Of a stretch of 64,000 bases of DNA, positions 35,125-43,152 are shown piece after piece (position 1 is the stretch's first letter; each line of letters starts with the position of its first letter). This stretch comes from Bradyrhizobiaceae bacterium (lineage in GTDB: Bacteria; Pseudomonadota; Alphaproteobacteria; Rhizobiales; Xanthobacteraceae). The translations under genes were made by a program, and so were the position numbers. The notes below the pieces were generated by a model that was not told where the DNA came from, searched no databases, and saw only the letters and a list, made by a program, of their open reading frames with translations. The DNA lies in NCBI GenBank assembly GCA_020853885.1, contig JADYXZ010000002.1, forward strand, positions 21,522 through 85,521. Reading direction: 5' to 3'.

Positions 35125-36096
35125 TCAGCCGACGAGCTTCTTGGCGGCGCCGACAATGTGGCCGGCATTCGGCCGCATCCACAGGAACATTTCCGGCGAT
35201 GCGGGCGGCGCCGCGTCGGGGAAGGCGATGCGCTTGTATCGTGCGCCGTCGACGTTCTCGGCAACGCGGGCGATCACTTCGGCTGCCGGGCCGAGCGTGT
35301 AGTAGGACTGATCGACCGCCAGCAGCCGCTTGGTCTTCTGGACCGACTTGACGAGCGTCTCGGTGTCCATCGGCTTCAGCGAACGCAGATCGATCGTCTC
35401 GACCTTCATGCCGGCCTTCTTCAGCTCTTCCGTCGCCTTCAGCACCTCGGGCATGCCGGCGCCGGAGCCGACGATGGTGATGTCGCTGCCTTCCGAGCGG
35501 ATTGCGGCCTTGTCGAGCGGGGTCTCGAACGGCTCGTCGGGCACGTCCTCGATCAGGTCGCGCAGGCCGGCCGCATACAGATAGACAACCGGATCGCGAG
35601 AACGCAGCGACGCGTGCATCAAGCCTTTGGCATCGGTGGGGTTCGACGGAATCACCGTCCGCACGCCGGGGATGTGGGCGTAGTAGGTGTCTTCCTCGTA
35701 GCACGAATGCTGGACGCCAAACCCGGGCGTCTGTCCGGTCATTTCGATCACGAACACGACCGGCATCTCCGCGTCGCCGCCGGTCTTCATGCGCAACTTG
35801 CCCACTTCGTTCTGGATCAGTTCGAAGGGCATCATTGAGCCTTGGTAAGGGATGTACGTCGCGGCCTTGGAGCCAGCGAGTCCGGCGCCGAGCACACAAG
35901 CCGCCATCCAATACTCGTCGATGCCGGTATTAACGACCCGCTTGCGCCCGAATTCGCGCTCGAGATTGATCACGGGTCTTCCCGGTGTCGATGCCACCGG
36001 CGGAGTCAACTCGAAGACCCAGATCATGTTCTTGTCTTTTTGCATTTCGGACTGCACGGCCTCGAGGGCCGCGTACATGAAGCTCTTGCGTGCCAT
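35125..36096 (-). CDS. 2-oxoacid (pyruvate/acetoin-type) dehydrogenase E1 component, beta subunit
   Basis: A 323-residue transketolase-type E1 beta subunit. It has the pyrimidine-domain segment VVNTGIDEYWMAACVLGAGLAG, with an aspartate-glutamate pair at the position of the catalytic glutamate. It continues with HIPGVRTVIPSNPTDAKGL and the C-terminal transketolase domain (MKVETIDLRSLKPMDTETLV). It forms the heterotetramer with the E1 alpha subunit encoded 56 bases upstream. No signal peptide is visible, so if the complex is exported this subunit must be carried by the Tat-bearing alpha subunit. No E2 or E3 gene is present in the window. Confidence 0.9.
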   Translation of the reverse strand: MARKSFMYAALEAVQSEMQKDKNMIWVFELTPPVASTPGRPVINLEREFGRKRVVNTGIDEYWMAACVLGAGLAGSKAATYIPYQGSMMPFELIQNEVGKLRMKTGGDAEMPVVFVIEMTGQTPGFGVQHSCYEEDTYYAHIPGVRTVIPSNPTDAKGLMHASLRSRDPVVYLYAAGLRDLIEDVPDEPFETPLDKAAIRSEGSDITIVGSGAGMPEVLKATEELKKAGMKVETIDLRSLKPMDTETLVKSVQKTKRLLAVDQSYYTLGPAAEVIARVAENVDGARYKRIAFPDAAPPASPEMFLWMRPNAGHIVGAAKKLVG

Positions 36097-36152
36097 CTTC
36101 GTTCTCCCAATTCCTTGATGTTGCGGGGGTTGGCCGGATCGTCAGACCCGGC

Positions 36153-37373
36153 CTAACCGAATTGGCGAGGGGGAACGGATCCCTCGACGAAGACGTTCTT
36201 CAGCCCGTCTTCCGGCTTGCACATTGGTTGCTTGTCGGCCCACGCAAACGCTTCGACCATTTCCTTCTTGGCGGCCGCTTCGATTTCGTCCGCCTTGGCG
36301 CGATCGAAGACTTTCCAGCTGATGAGGGCGTTGCGGCTGATGTCGACCGGGTCGCGAGCCATCCAAGCACGCAATTCGCGTTCCGGACGGAACGATGTGA
36401 TCGCTAGCGGATCGTAACCGAACGCACCGAGCTCGCCGGGCTTCGCACCAGGCGCGCCCCAATGATTGTAATAGCGGTAGGTCTTCGCCTCGATCAGTGT
36501 CGGGCCTTCGCCGGCGCGGGCGCGGTCCACCGCGGTCTTCGCGGCATTGTAAACCTGGAACACGTCCTGTCCGTCGACGACGACGCCGGGAATGCCATAG
36601 GTCTTCGCCGCTTCGGCGATGTCCTTCATCGGGACCGAGTAGGAGTAGTGCGCATACTGATGGTAGAGATTGTTCTCGATTACGTAGATGAACGGCAGCT
36701 TCAACAGCGCCGCGTTGTTCAGCGTGCTATGGAATTGCGGCGTAGCGTAAGTGCCATCACCTCCGTAGTTCACGACAACCTGCTTGCTGTCGCGGGCCCG
36801 GATGGCGAAGGCGGAGCCAGTCGCAATCACCGGGCCGGGTCCGATCATTCCGTCAGCGCCCATGAAGCCGACCGACTTGTCTGCGATGTGCATTTCACCG
36901 CCGTAGCCCTTGTTCAGACCGGTGGCGCGGAAGTCGTATTCCGCCGCCATCTTCTTGACGTCGACGCCCTTAGCGATCGCGTGGCCGGAAGGCCGGTGCG
37001 TGCTGTAGACGAGGTCGGCCTCCATGAGGCCCCCGGTGTTCTTGAGTGCGGCGGAGACACCCGTCGCGACAGCTTCCTGGCCGACATAGAAATGGTTGTA
37101 GCCGCGGTAGCCGGGCTCGGTGAGCATCTTGTCCACGCAAGTCCGTTCGAACCAGCGGATGCGCTGGATCGTCGTGTACATGTGGATCAGCTGATCGTTG
37201 CTGAGATCCTTGGCCCAGAAGCCGATCTCGCCGTTCGCCCATGCTGCCTTGCTTGCGAGTGAAACGGCGGCACCGGCGCCGGCGAGACCTTGCAGAAATA
37301 TTCGTCGCGTCGCCGACGAGGCGGCGGGAAGATCGTCTTGCGATTTTTGCGGAATGTCGCTGCGCTCGGACAT
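36153..37373 (-). CDS. 2-oxoacid dehydrogenase E1 component, alpha subunit with Tat signal peptide
   Basis: A 406-residue protein from the ATG at 37373, preceded by TTGGAGA. Residues 57-400 are a normal TPP-binding E1 alpha: HRPSGHAIAKG at 126-136 and the TPP motif GGDGTYATPQF...ENN at 204-235. The first 46 residues are extra. They contain the twin-arginine motif TRRIFLQG (22-29), a hydrophobic stretch (30-42) and AWA as a plausible cleavage site (44-46). Other E1 alpha proteins start close to the LSxxQLxxMY segment, here at 57. Export of a TPP enzyme is very unusual. A FixK-type box lies 95 bases upstream. Confidence 0.85.
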   Translation of the reverse strand: MSERSDIPQKSQDDLPAASSATRRIFLQGLAGAGAAVSLASKAAWANGEIGFWAKDLSNDQLIHMYTTIQRIRWFERTCVDKMLTEPGYRGYNHFYVGQEAVATGVSAALKNTGGLMEADLVYSTHRPSGHAIAKGVDVKKMAAEYDFRATGLNKGYGGEMHIADKSVGFMGADGMIGPGPVIATGSAFAIRARDSKQVVVNYGGDGTYATPQFHSTLNNAALLKLPFIYVIENNLYHQYAHYSYSVPMKDIAEAAKTYGIPGVVVDGQDVFQVYNAAKTAVDRARAGEGPTLIEAKTYRYYNHWGAPGAKPGELGAFGYDPLAITSFRPERELRAWMARDPVDISRNALISWKVFDRAKADEIEAAAKKEMVEAFAWADKQPMCKPEDGLKNVFVEGSVPPRQFG

Positions 37374-37467
37374 GGCGTTGTCTCCAATCGAGTGCGTAAG
37401 CCCAGACGTGAAAAGACGCAGAAATTTGCTTATTGGATAACGATGAAGTTTGTCGCCGCTGTGATCA

Positions 37468-37481
37468 TTGATCCATGTCAA
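37468..37481. promoter_or_regulatory. FixK/FNR-type box upstream of the E1 alpha operon
   Basis: TTGATCCATGTCAA matches the FixK/FNR form TTGA-N6-TCAA exactly, with half-sites TTGAT and GTCAA. It lies 95 bases upstream of the E1 alpha ATG. A second exact match lies at 38351-38364. It suggests activation of the seven-gene operon under low oxygen. Confidence 0.6.
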
Positions 37482-37513
37482 CCGTTCCAAGCACTGACGA
37501 ATCCGTGAATGAG

Positions 37514-37544
37514 ACACGCGCAACTGCGCGTGTGCACTGCACAC
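37514..37544. promoter_or_regulatory. Overlapping palindromes upstream of the E1 alpha operon
   Basis: ACACGCGCAACTGCGCGTGT at 37514-37533 has two perfect 9-base arms around AC. It overlaps GTGTGCACTGCACAC at 37530-37544, which has two 7-base arms. Both lie 140-170 bases upstream of the E1 alpha start and just beyond the FixK-type box. They could be regulator sites or a stable hairpin; no regulator gene is adjacent. Confidence 0.4.
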
Positions 37545-37623
37545 GCGGTGCGATGACATGCAATCGTCATTTTTTTTTTGCGCAGTCTTCAGCAGGAAGC
37601 TGCGCGCGCGGTTGGAGTGACGG

Positions 37624-38283
37624 CTATTTCGGATAGCCGACAGGCTGCGTGTAGGTCAGAATCTGATCGGTGCGAAGGTTGATCGCCGGCGGCAGCGCCT
37701 TGCGATCGACGCTGCCAAGGATAACCGTGCCGAGCCCCGCCGAAGCTGCAAAGAGATAGACGTTCTGTCCGATGATCGCCGCGTCGGCAATCGCATTTTG
37801 ATTCTGCTCTTCTTCCGACTGCTTCGGCATGCGCACCCGGTCGGCGACATAAATGAGGACCACGGGCGCATTGCGAACGAACGGTAGGACGCTGGTCTTT
37901 GCGCGGACGTCGCCGCTCACGTGCGGCCGGAGCTCGTTTGCTTTGGGGTCGTATATTCTTACCGCATCCGGCGTGGCGACATAGATGTCGATCTCGTTGG
38001 CGCCGCGCGCCGATGGCGCCGTGCGGCCGCCGCTTTCGGGCCGGTTGATCCCGAACGCCGCCCACAGAAGATTGGACAGCACCTGCGGCGGAAGCGCCCG
38101 ATCATCGTAGAGACGGGTCGATTTCCGCAACGTCAATGCATCCATCAGCGGCATGCCGCCCTTCGTCTCCGGCGCAGGCAGCTTGATCGTCTCTTGCGCC
38201 ACGGCCGGCGCCGGCGCGAGGAGAAGGAGAGCCGAGGTGAGCGCTGCCGCCAAACCGGCACGCAGAATAGTGCGGCCAACCAT
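37624..38283 (-). CDS. Exported nitroreductase-fold (SagB/ThcOx-like) protein
   Basis: A 219-residue protein with a Sec signal peptide (residues 1-29, VA|QE). The mature part is a nitroreductase-fold domain: LRKSTRLYDDRALPPQVLSNLLWAAFGINR at 54-83, a conserved FMN-side region, and a C-terminal segment NVYLFAASAGLGTVI at about 175. Nitroreductase-fold enzymes use FMN and act in the cytoplasm in most cases; an exported one is uncommon. A FixK-type box lies 68 bases upstream. It is on the same strand as, and 250 bases from, the E1 alpha operon. Confidence 0.8.
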   Translation of the reverse strand: MVGRTILRAGLAAALTSALLLLAPAPAVAQETIKLPAPETKGGMPLMDALTLRKSTRLYDDRALPPQVLSNLLWAAFGINRPESGGRTAPSARGANEIDIYVATPDAVRIYDPKANELRPHVSGDVRAKTSVLPFVRNAPVVLIYVADRVRMPKQSEEEQNQNAIADAAIIGQNVYLFAASAGLGTVILGSVDRKALPPAINLRTDQILTYTQPVGYPK

Positions 38284-38350
38284 CGTTGCCTCCTGCGGTA
38301 TGATTGAAGATCGATCGGCCAATCTCTAGGGATCATTCGAGTTTGATACG

Positions 38351-38364
38351 TTGACATGCATCAA
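38351..38364. promoter_or_regulatory. FixK/FNR-type box between the nitroreductase and radical SAM genes
   Basis: TTGACATGCATCAA matches the TTGA-N6-TCAA form of FixK/FNR sites. It lies 76 bases before the plus-strand radical SAM ATG and 67 bases before the minus-strand nitroreductase ATG. The spacing fits an activator near -41.5 with short leaders on either side, so both divergent genes may share this site. Confidence 0.65.
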
Positions 38365-38440
38365 AAGCGGCCGCTATCAGCCCGCAAGCGGCGCATGGCC
38401 TTCTCGATCTGCATGATCATCATGCGCGGATGACGGAACC

Positions 38441-39799
38441 ATGACCACATCGGAAGTGTCAGGTCTCGATCTGCCGCGACCCGGCGAGACGCCGCCGAGC
38501 TTCCACGTGGTGGCGAAGCCGAGCGGTGCCGCCTGCAACATCGACTGCACGTATTGCTTCTTCCTGTCGAAGGAAGCGCTCTACCCGGACGGCGGACAGA
38601 GAATGTCCGATGCGACGCTCGAAGCCTACATCCGCCAGCTGCTCGAATCCCACCGCACCGACGATGTCACCATCGCCTGGCAGGGCGGCGAGCCCACGTT
38701 GATGGGTCTGGATTTCTTCCGCAGGGCGAACGAGCTCGTGGCGGAGTACCGCCGCCCCAACCAACGCGTCCAGCAGACGTTCCAGACCAACGGCATTGCG
38801 CTGGATGATGCCTGGTGCGCTTTCCTCAAGGAGAACCGCTTCCTCGTCGGCCTCAGCATCGACGGTCCGCGCGAGCTGCATGACGCCTATCGCGTGACCC
38901 GCTCCGGCAAAGGCACCTTCGATCTGGTGCTTAGCGGCTGGCACCAGCTTCGGGACCATCAGGTCGACGTCAACATCCTGTGTGCGGTTAACGCCGCCAA
39001 TCAGCTGCACGGCCGGCGCATCTACCGCTTCTTCCGCGATGAGCTTGGCGCCACCTGGATGCAGTTCATTCCGATCGTCGAGCGGGCCACGCCCGCGACC
39101 ATCGCCGTCGCCAACGCGGGCTGGCGGCCGCGGCCGGATGCGGCGCGGCTGCTCTACACGCAGACCGGCGATCTGGTCACTGATCGCTCCGTCGGCAGCA
39201 GGCAATACGGCCGGTTCCTGATCGACATTTTCGAGGATTGGGTGCGGCGCGATGTCGGAAAGGTCTTCGTCCAGCAGTTCGACGTGACGCTCGAGGCGCA
39301 CTTCGGCCGTCACGTGTTATGCGCGCACGCGCCGACATGCGGATTCTGTCCAGCGCTCGAATACAACGGCGACCTTTACGTCTGCGATCATTACGTCGAG
39401 CCCGGTTTCAGGCTCGGCAATATCCGCGAGCGGCACATGCTCGGAATGGTCGCCTCGCCGGAAATGCGGAAGTTCGGCGACGACAAGCGCGGCGCCCTGA
39501 CGAAGCAGTGCCGCGCCTGCAACGTGCGGCCGTTCTGCAACGGGGGCTGCCCGAAAGACCGCTTCCTCGAATCGCGCGACGGCGAGCCCGGCCAGAACTA
39601 CCTGTGTGAAGGATTTTATGAATTCTTCAGCCATGTGCGCCCGGCAATGCACGTGATGGCCAGCCTGCTCCAGCACAACCAGCCGCCCGCCCGCGTGATG
39701 GAGTGGATGGCGGCCGCCGACGCCGGGCGCAGCCGCAACGACCCTTGCTCCTGCAACAGCGGGCGGAAGTTCAAGAAATGCCACGGCCGGGTACAATAG
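38441..39799 (+). CDS. Radical SAM/SPASM protein, anaerobic sulfatase-maturase-like, with C-terminal SEC-C motif
   Basis: A 452-residue protein. The radical SAM cluster motif is CNIDCTYC (C32, C36, C39). The SPASM domain holds cysteines in CAHAPTCGFC, YVCDH, CRACNVRPFC and CNGGCPKDR. The last 20 residues carry a SEC-C metal-binding motif (C436, C438, C447, H448: PCSCNSGRKFKKCHG). Enzymes of this type oxidise a cysteine or serine to formylglycine in sulfatases, but no sulfatase is present in the window. Oxygen sensitivity of the clusters fits the FixK-type promoter. The target may be a product of the neighbouring envelope operon, which is inference. Confidence 0.88.
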   Translation: MTTSEVSGLDLPRPGETPPSFHVVAKPSGAACNIDCTYCFFLSKEALYPDGGQRMSDATLEAYIRQLLESHRTDDVTIAWQGGEPTLMGLDFFRRANELVAEYRRPNQRVQQTFQTNGIALDDAWCAFLKENRFLVGLSIDGPRELHDAYRVTRSGKGTFDLVLSGWHQLRDHQVDVNILCAVNAANQLHGRRIYRFFRDELGATWMQFIPIVERATPATIAVANAGWRPRPDAARLLYTQTGDLVTDRSVGSRQYGRFLIDIFEDWVRRDVGKVFVQQFDVTLEAHFGRHVLCAHAPTCGFCPALEYNGDLYVCDHYVEPGFRLGNIRERHMLGMVASPEMRKFGDDKRGALTKQCRACNVRPFCNGGCPKDRFLESRDGEPGQNYLCEGFYEFFSHVRPAMHVMASLLQHNQPPARVMEWMAAADAGRSRNDPCSCNSGRKFKKCHGRVQ

Positions 39800-39840
39800 G
39801 CGGACCGGACTGACCGGGAAATTCTGGAGCAGGAGTCGCC

Positions 39841-40875
39841 GTGAACAAGCTGCTGCCGACCACGCTCGTGGGAAGCTACGCCCAGCCCGACTGGCTGATC
39901 GACCGCAAGCGCCTGGCCGACATCGTGCCGCCGCGGGCCCGTGCGCGCGAGCTGTGGCGCGTGCCGGAGCCGTGGCTCGAGCAGGCGCAGGACGACGCGA
40001 CGATTCTCGCTATCCGCGATCAGGAGCGCGCCGGCATCGACATCGTCTCCGACGGCGAGATGCGGCGCGAGAGCTACTCCAACCGCTTCGCGACCGAGCT
40101 GGAAGGCATGGACAACGACAACCCGGCGCAGGTTCCGGCGCGCACGCCCGGCCGCTTCCAGATCGTGCCGCGCGTCGTCGGCAGGATCCGCCGCAAGGGT
40201 CCGGTGCAGGTGCGCGACGCAGCGTTCCTGCGCGCCGCCACTGACCGGCCGGTCAAGATGACGATCCCCGGTCCGTTCACGATGACGCAGCAGCTCTACA
40301 ATGAATATTATAAAGACGAAGTCGCGCTCGCCATGGACTGCGCCGACGCCCTCAATGCCGAGATCAAGGATTTGTTCGCGGCCGGCGTCGACGTGGTGCA
40401 GCTCGATGAGCCGTTCCTGCAGGCGCGTCCGGAAGAGGCGCGGCGCTTCGGCGTACAGGCGATCAACCGTGCGCTCGATGGCGTCAAGGGAACGACCGCC
40501 GTGCACATCTGCTTCGGTTACGCCGCCCGTGTGAAGGACAAGCCGACCGGCTATTCGTTTCTCGCCGAGCTGGAGCAATCGAAGGCTGACCAGATCTCCA
40601 TCGAGACGGCGCAGGCGCACCTTGATTGCGCGGTGCTGGAGAAGCTCCCGAGCAAGCAGATCATGCTCGGCGTGATCGACCTGGCGGACATGAACGTCGA
40701 GACGCCGGAGGAGGTCGCGGCCCGCATTCGCCGCGCGTTGCCCTACGCGCCGGCGGAGCGCATCGTTGTCGCCCCTGACTGCGGAATGAAGTATCTGCCG
40801 CGCGACATTGCCTTCGGGAAGATGAAGGCGATGGTGGAGGGCGCCGCGCTCGTGCGCCGCGAGCTCGGCCGCTGA
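39841..40875 (+). CDS. Cobalamin-independent methionine synthase (MetE C-terminal-like) family protein
   Basis: A 344-residue UROD/MetE-like barrel, half the size of full MetE. A GTG at 39841 has GCAGGAG 6-12 bases upstream. Zinc-site residues of the family are visible: HICFG (histidine and cysteine at about 222 and 224), a glutamate in SIETAQ and PDCGMKY (cysteine at about 313). Short MetE-type proteins transfer methyl groups between folate or other donors and a thiol; the substrate is uncertain. It follows the radical SAM gene by 41 bases on the same strand. Confidence 0.85.
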   Translation: MNKLLPTTLVGSYAQPDWLIDRKRLADIVPPRARARELWRVPEPWLEQAQDDATILAIRDQERAGIDIVSDGEMRRESYSNRFATELEGMDNDNPAQVPARTPGRFQIVPRVVGRIRRKGPVQVRDAAFLRAATDRPVKMTIPGPFTMTQQLYNEYYKDEVALAMDCADALNAEIKDLFAAGVDVVQLDEPFLQARPEEARRFGVQAINRALDGVKGTTAVHICFGYAARVKDKPTGYSFLAELEQSKADQISIETAQAHLDCAVLEKLPSKQIMLGVIDLADMNVETPEEVAARIRRALPYAPAERIVVAPDCGMKYLPRDIAFGKMKAMVEGAALVRRELGR

Positions 40876-40878
40876 GGC

Positions 40879-43026
40879 TCAGCGCGTAACGACGAGCGCG
40901 TCGAGAGCGGTGACGCCTTCGCCGCGTGCGTAGGCGACGAGCGGGTTGATGTCGATCTCGGCAATCTCCGGCCGCGTCCGCATCAGCCGGCCGACCAGCG
41001 CGGCGGTCCGCGCGACGGCCTCGATGTCGACGGCGGGAGAGCCGCGGAAGCCGCGCAAGAGCTTCGCGGACTTCAGCTTGTAGAGCTCGTCCACGATCGC
41101 GGATTCGGCGAGATCGGGCGGCAGCAGGCGGACGTCGCCGAGCGCCTCGACAAGAATTCCGCCGAGCCCGACCAGCACGACCGGTCCCCAAAGGGGATCG
41201 CGCTTCGCGCCGACGACAAGTTCAAGGCCGCGCGCCGCCATCGTCTCGACCAGCACGCCGTCGAGCGCGATGCCGGGCTGCGCGCGCGCCACGTTGTCCT
41301 GCAACGTCTGCCAGGCGCGCCGCAACACCGCCTCGTCACCGATATTGAGAATTACGCCGCCAGCTTCGGTCTTGTGCGCGAGCTTCGCCGCCTGCGCCTT
41401 CATCACGACGGGGTAGCCGATGCGCGCTGCCGTATCGGCCGCTTCGTCGACGGTGCGGGCGAGGGCACCGGCGGGAATGCGGATGCCCGCCGCCGCCAGC
41501 ACCTGCTTGCCGAGCCATTCCGGCTGCGTGCCGGCCATGAGTGCGGGCAGGTTTGCGATCGGTTCCGGCGCGGCCGCGGCGCGCGCCACGGCGAGGCTCC
41601 TGCCGTGGAACGTCACCTGCGCCATGGCGCGCAGGCTCCGTTCCGACGAGCGCGACAGGATGGTCCGGTGCTCCCGCGCGAGCGCCAGGAATTCCGCCGT
41701 GAGCGGCGACCGGTCGCCGAGGATCGAGAACACCACGGGCTTCGTGTTGCCCTCAAAGGCGGCGATCAGGCTTTTAAGATAGATCATCGACTGCGCCGGG
41801 CCGCCGACCGTGATCGAGATCACGAGGCTGCCGATGGCCGGATCGTCGAGCAGGGTTTTCGCGCCGATCCGGACGAGATCGGGCTGCCAGATCGGCTGCG
41901 TGGTCAGGTCGAGCGGATTGCGCGGCTGCACGAAGTCCGGCAGATGCGCGCGCATCGTCGCCTCCGACTGCGGCGACAGCGGCGGCAATTCGAGACCCAG
42001 CGATTCGCAGAAGTCGTGCGCGAGCGCGCAGAACGCGCCGGAGAACGTCAGCACGCCGGGCCCGGCCGTCGGCGCCGTCGGAAAGCGCGCGAGAATTTCC
42101 GTGACGTCCACGAGCTCGTCCATCGTATCGACGAAGACGATCCCCGCGTGCTGCACGAGCGTCCGCATCACCGCGTGGTCGCCCGCAAGCGCCCCCGTGT
42201 GCGAGCTCGTCGCCGCCTGCGCATGCTCGCCGCGGCCCGGATGCATCATGACGATCGGCTTGCCGGCCGCCCGTGCCCGCGCCGCTGCGGCCAGGAAATC
42301 CGCTGGCTTCCGCACGTGTTCGGCATAAACGACGATCGCCCGCGTCTGCCGGTCGGTGGTGAAATAGTCGATGAATTCCGCAAGCCCGAGCCCGGCCTCG
42401 TTGCCGGTGGAGACGATATAAGAGACCGGCAGATCACGCGCCTCCATCGCCATGCGCGCGTGCGCCATCAGCCCGCCGCTGTGCGAGATGATGGCAACCG
42501 CCGGATCGTGCGCGTCCTTGATCGGCGGCACCTTGATCGCGCTGGCGAAACCGACCGGGAAGCCGTCGACGAGATTGGTGTAGCCGAGGCAATTCGGGCC
42601 GAGCAGCGCCACGCCGCCCTCGCGCGCCATCGCGGCGATTTCATCCTGCACCGCGCGCTGCCCGCCGCCGACTTCGGCGAAGCCCGAAGCGAAGATCACG
42701 ACCGCGCCCACCTTGCGGCGGATGCATTGCGCGAGCGCATCCTTCACGCCGGCCGCCGGCAGCGTGAAGACGGCGAGATCGACGCCTTCGGGAAGCTCGT
42801 CGATGTTCGTGAGCACGGTGCGGCCCTCGATCGTCCCGCCGCTGCGGCCGACCAGGTGGATGTCGCCGCGATAATCGTTGAGCGTGAGATTGGCGAGCAC
42901 CGTGTGGCCGGCCGAACCCGGCTTGCTCGAAATTCCGATGATGGCAACGGCGCGCGGCCGCATCAGCCGTTCAACGGTGAGTACGCTCTGCGCACCGGCG
43001 ATACCGGCATCTGTTGTGTTCAACAT
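40879..43026 (-). CDS. ADP-forming acyl-CoA (acetate-CoA ligase-type) synthetase, fused alpha/beta
   Basis: A 715-residue fusion of the CoA-binding/ligase half and the ATP-grasp half, the usual size for the fused form. The N-terminal half has the Rossmann motif VAIIGISSKPGSAGHTVLANL and SHTGALAGD, the region of the phosphorylated histidine. The C-terminal half has the ATP-grasp strand VVMKAQAAKLAHKTEAGGVI and a distal DINPLVAYARG. The enzyme makes an acyl-CoA with ATP giving ADP and phosphate. It is divergent from the crotonase/thiolase/OB-fold genes, so it probably activates or completes the same acid pathway. Confidence 0.9.
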   Translation of the reverse strand: MLNTTDAGIAGAQSVLTVERLMRPRAVAIIGISSKPGSAGHTVLANLTLNDYRGDIHLVGRSGGTIEGRTVLTNIDELPEGVDLAVFTLPAAGVKDALAQCIRRKVGAVVIFASGFAEVGGGQRAVQDEIAAMAREGGVALLGPNCLGYTNLVDGFPVGFASAIKVPPIKDAHDPAVAIISHSGGLMAHARMAMEARDLPVSYIVSTGNEAGLGLAEFIDYFTTDRQTRAIVVYAEHVRKPADFLAAAARARAAGKPIVMMHPGRGEHAQAATSSHTGALAGDHAVMRTLVQHAGIVFVDTMDELVDVTEILARFPTAPTAGPGVLTFSGAFCALAHDFCESLGLELPPLSPQSEATMRAHLPDFVQPRNPLDLTTQPIWQPDLVRIGAKTLLDDPAIGSLVISITVGGPAQSMIYLKSLIAAFEGNTKPVVFSILGDRSPLTAEFLALAREHRTILSRSSERSLRAMAQVTFHGRSLAVARAAAAPEPIANLPALMAGTQPEWLGKQVLAAAGIRIPAGALARTVDEAADTAARIGYPVVMKAQAAKLAHKTEAGGVILNIGDEAVLRRAWQTLQDNVARAQPGIALDGVLVETMAARGLELVVGAKRDPLWGPVVLVGLGGILVEALGDVRLLPPDLAESAIVDELYKLKSAKLLRGFRGSPAVDIEAVARTAALVGRLMRTRPEIAEIDINPLVAYARGEGVTALDALVVTR

Positions 43027-43152
43027 GCCCGAAAACCGCGATCCCGTTGTGAGTCCGAATTGTTATAGAGTATTCCTATTCGGCGGACCGGTCGTCGGCA
43101 AGCAAGACGTGCACGACCCGTGTTCGTCAGGCGGCGTGCGGGGAAGGATTCC

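Noticed and set aside
37570..37605. A T run and a GCGCAG...CTGCGC hairpin as a terminator.
   Set aside because: The T run precedes the hairpin on the plus strand and becomes an A run after it on the minus strand, so it does not fit a terminator in either direction.
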